A stretch of DNA of 15,513 nt from Bacillota bacterium (GTDB taxonomy: Bacteria; Bacillota; Clostridia; Christensenellales; Aristaeellaceae), in contig JAEVYX010000052.1 of NCBI GenBank assembly GCA_023392515.1, positions 1 to 15,513 of the forward strand. Direction: 5' to 3'. A program made the position numbers and the translations under genes. Below the pieces are notes generated by a model. The model worked only from the letters and a program-made list of their open reading frames with translations. It had not been told where the DNA came from and ran no database searches. Positions within the stretch are counted from its first letter, which is position 1. Each line of letters opens with the position of its first letter. Below, one piece after another: positions 14,112 to 15,513 of this stretch.

Positions 14112-15119
14112 ATGAAAGAACTGCAATGGAGCCTGCAATATTTTGCCACCCAGACTACGCAAAGCCCGGGGCTGAGCGACGAAATGCGGACGTTTTACGA
14201 GAAGCGGCTCATCGACCTGGCGGAGCCCAGGCTGATCCACGCCCAGTTTGCGGACAAGTATCACATTCCCAAGCATGGGGGCAAGCAGATTGAGTTTCGC
14301 AAGTATTCGCCCCTTGGTAAGGCGGTAACGCCGCTCGTAGAAGGGGTCACGCTGGAGGGGAATAGCCTCACCGTATCCGCGGTGACGGCGACGCTGAACC
14401 AGTACGGCGATTGGATCGGCCTGAGCGATATGCTGGAGATGACCGCCATTGACAACAATGTGGTCCAGGCCACGAAGCTATTGGGCAACCAGGCCGGGCG
14501 CACCCTGGACACCGTGCTTAGGGAAGAACTGGCCGGCGGCACCAATGTATATTTCGCGCCCAAGGTGGCCGGGGATACCGTAACGGAGGTAACGGGCCGG
14601 GCAGGTCTTGACATGACGGCCAAGCTGACTCCGGACCTGATCTTCCGGGTGGCCGCGCACCTGAAAACCATGAATGCCGACCCCATCGACGACTGCTTTG
14701 TGGCCATCATCCACCCCTATGCCGCCTATGACCTGATGCGCAACCCGGAATGGATTGACGTGTACAAGTATCAAAGCGCCGAGAACATCTACCAGGGCGA
14801 AATCGGCAAGCTGGGCGGCGTCCGGTTTGTGGAGACCAGCGAGGCCAAGATCTGGAAGGATAATACCTGCCCCCTGGACGGCGCGGACCGCCTGGCGGTG
14901 TTCGGCACCCTGGTGGTGGCCGCCCATGCCTATGGGGATACGGAGTTGGAGGGCGGCGGCCTTCAGCACATCGTAAAGCAGCTGGGCTATGCCGATGAAC
15001 TGAACCAGCGCTCCGCCTGCGGCTGGAAGGCAGCCAAGGTGGCCCGCCGCCTGGTGGAGGAGTACATGGTGCGCATCGAAAGCTGCTCCGCCTTTTCCAA
15101 GACCGCCGATGCTAATTAA
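14112..15119 (+). CDS. N4-gp56-family phage major capsid protein
   Basis: A 335-residue major head protein. The N-terminus (LQWSLQYFATQTTQSPGLSDEMRTFYEKRLIDLAEPRL), the block KQIEFRKYSPLGKAVTPLVEGVT (about 55-78), NQYGDWIGLSDMLEMTAIDNNV (about 96-117) and the late region FGTLVVAAHAYGDTELEGGG fit N4-gp56-type capsid proteins with the HK97-like fold found in many Clostridia prophages. AAAGGAG lies 7 bases before the ATG. It follows the scaffold gene after a 248-base structured gap and precedes a small post-capsid gene. No maturation-protease domain is fused to it. The frame is intact, so the head gene itself is not decayed. Confidence 0.85.
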   Translation: MKELQWSLQYFATQTTQSPGLSDEMRTFYEKRLIDLAEPRLIHAQFADKYHIPKHGGKQIEFRKYSPLGKAVTPLVEGVTLEGNSLTVSAVTATLNQYGDWIGLSDMLEMTAIDNNVVQATKLLGNQAGRTLDTVLREELAGGTNVYFAPKVAGDTVTEVTGRAGLDMTAKLTPDLIFRVAAHLKTMNADPIDDCFVAIIHPYAAYDLMRNPEWIDVYKYQSAENIYQGEIGKLGGVRFVETSEAKIWKDNTCPLDGADRLAVFGTLVVAAHAYGDTELEGGGLQHIVKQLGYADELNQRSACGWKAAKVARRLVEEYMVRIESCSAFSKTADAN

Positions 15120-15134
15120 CTGAGAAGAAGAAAC

Positions 15135-15157
15135 GCCGGGGCGCAAAACGCCCCGGC
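15135..15157 (+). promoter_or_regulatory. GC-rich intercistronic hairpin after the capsid gene
   Basis: Perfect 9-bp stem GCCGGGGCG/CGCCCCGGC with a CAAAA loop and no T-run. It probably protects the 3' end of the highly expressed capsid message or lowers expression of the following gene; this is inference. Confidence 0.55.
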
Positions 15158-15181
15158 CCAAACGCATAAGGAGGAACACAC

Positions 15182-15439
15182 ATGGAAGACCGGGTTGCAA
15201 TCAAGCTGTTCAAGGATGGAAAAGAGTACAAGGATGATGTGTTTGTAGGCGTCAATGGCCGTAAATATCTGATTCAGCGAGGCGTGGAAGTGATGGTGCC
15301 CCCCGAAGTGGCCGAGGTGATCCGCCTGAGCGAGTGCCAGAGCGTGGCGGCCGGGGAATATCTCACCCGGCTTGTGGACGCATTCGACGAGGAGAACGTA
15401 AAGCCCGGCGCCGGGAGCGTGAAGAGGCGGAAACAGTAA
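15182..15439 (+). CDS. Small post-capsid phage protein, unknown
   Basis: An 85-residue protein with a strong ribosome binding site (AAGGAGG, 7 bases before the ATG). It contains DVFVGVNGRKYLIQRGVEVMVPPEVAEVIR, a pattern common in small proteins encoded directly after phage capsid genes, where a beta hairpin is followed by the phrase on a range of values (VMVPPEVAEVI). A role in head completion or capsid decoration is likely from position alone. No enzyme motif is seen. The C-terminus is basic (KRRKQ). The gene is intact and GC-rich like its neighbours. Confidence 0.7.
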   Translation: MEDRVAIKLFKDGKEYKDDVFVGVNGRKYLIQRGVEVMVPPEVAEVIRLSECQSVAAGEYLTRLVDAFDEENVKPGAGSVKRRKQ

Positions 15440-15457
15440 GGGATACAGTAAGGGACA

Positions 15458-15513
15458 CAGGGGCGCTGCCCCTGGACCCCGCCAAAGAGATAAATCTCTT
15501 TGGAATCTCTATT
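15458..15513 (+). repeat. Two-hairpin dispersed repeat, copy D (runs to the window edge)
   Basis: Hairpin 1 CAGGGGC-GCT-GCCCCTG (15458-15474), linker GACCCCG, hairpin 2 with arms CCAAAGAGAT/ATCTCTTTGG (15482-15503), tail AATCTCTATT. Compared with copy A the stem changes GGG to GAG and CCC to CTC on the two arms, and CCC to CTC in the tail as well. Confidence 0.7.

Overview
The window looks like a chromosomal accessory region of a Clostridia-type Firmicute, probably an uncultured gut member with a moderately GC-rich genome. This rests on strong AGGAGG-type ribosome binding sites, the style of the threonate/erythronate operon and the N4-gp56-type phage capsid module; the assignment is by eye, not by search. 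GC-rich backbone genes (beta-helix protein, VanY-like peptidase, sugar-acid operon, phage genes) are interrupted by clearly AT-rich stretches: about 1-1000 and 4090-7480.

Layout. 1-1000: an AT-rich, gene-poor stretch with the 5' end of a DUF3795-type cysteine-rich protein (minus strand), a 29-base tRNA 3'-end fragment that could be an integration-site scar, and a tiny basic ORF followed by a terminator. 1015-3405: a secreted beta-helix protein and a VanY-type D,D-carboxypeptidase, ending in a terminator. 3451-4044: a two-helix membrane protein on the minus strand.

4090-7232 (minus strand) is a compact AT-rich defence island and the most interesting part. It holds a complete tripartite retron of the Ec86/St85 type: a promoter, an msr-msd RNA with perfect 13-base a1/a2 repeats and a 25-bp msd stem, a nucleoside-deoxyribosyltransferase-like plus C-terminal-domain effector, and a retron reverse transcriptase with YADD and VTG motifs. 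Downstream lies a full-length relative of DpnI, the restriction enzyme that cuts Dam-methylated GATC sites. No Dam methylase is visible.

7754-12571 (minus strand) is an operon for four-carbon sugar acids: DeoR regulator, DUF1537 kinase, PdxA2-type dehydrogenase and GntP permease. A near-perfect promoter drives it, and a long inverted repeat between promoter and regulator is probably the DeoR operator. The permease also has its own likely promoter. The expected route is uptake by GntP, phosphorylation by the kinase, then oxidation and decarboxylation by the PdxA2-type enzyme to dihydroxyacetone phosphate.

12859 to the end (plus strand) is a phage head module: scaffold-like protein, N4-gp56-family major capsid protein and a small post-capsid protein. 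It starts abruptly next to the operon, with no portal or terminase genes upstream in the window.

A dispersed two-hairpin repeat family occurs at least four times (7485-7554, 13869-13931, 14031-14093, 15458-15513), with a possible divergent fifth copy at 9238-9282. The copies share architecture and show compensatory base changes, and two lie head-to-head between the scaffold and capsid genes.
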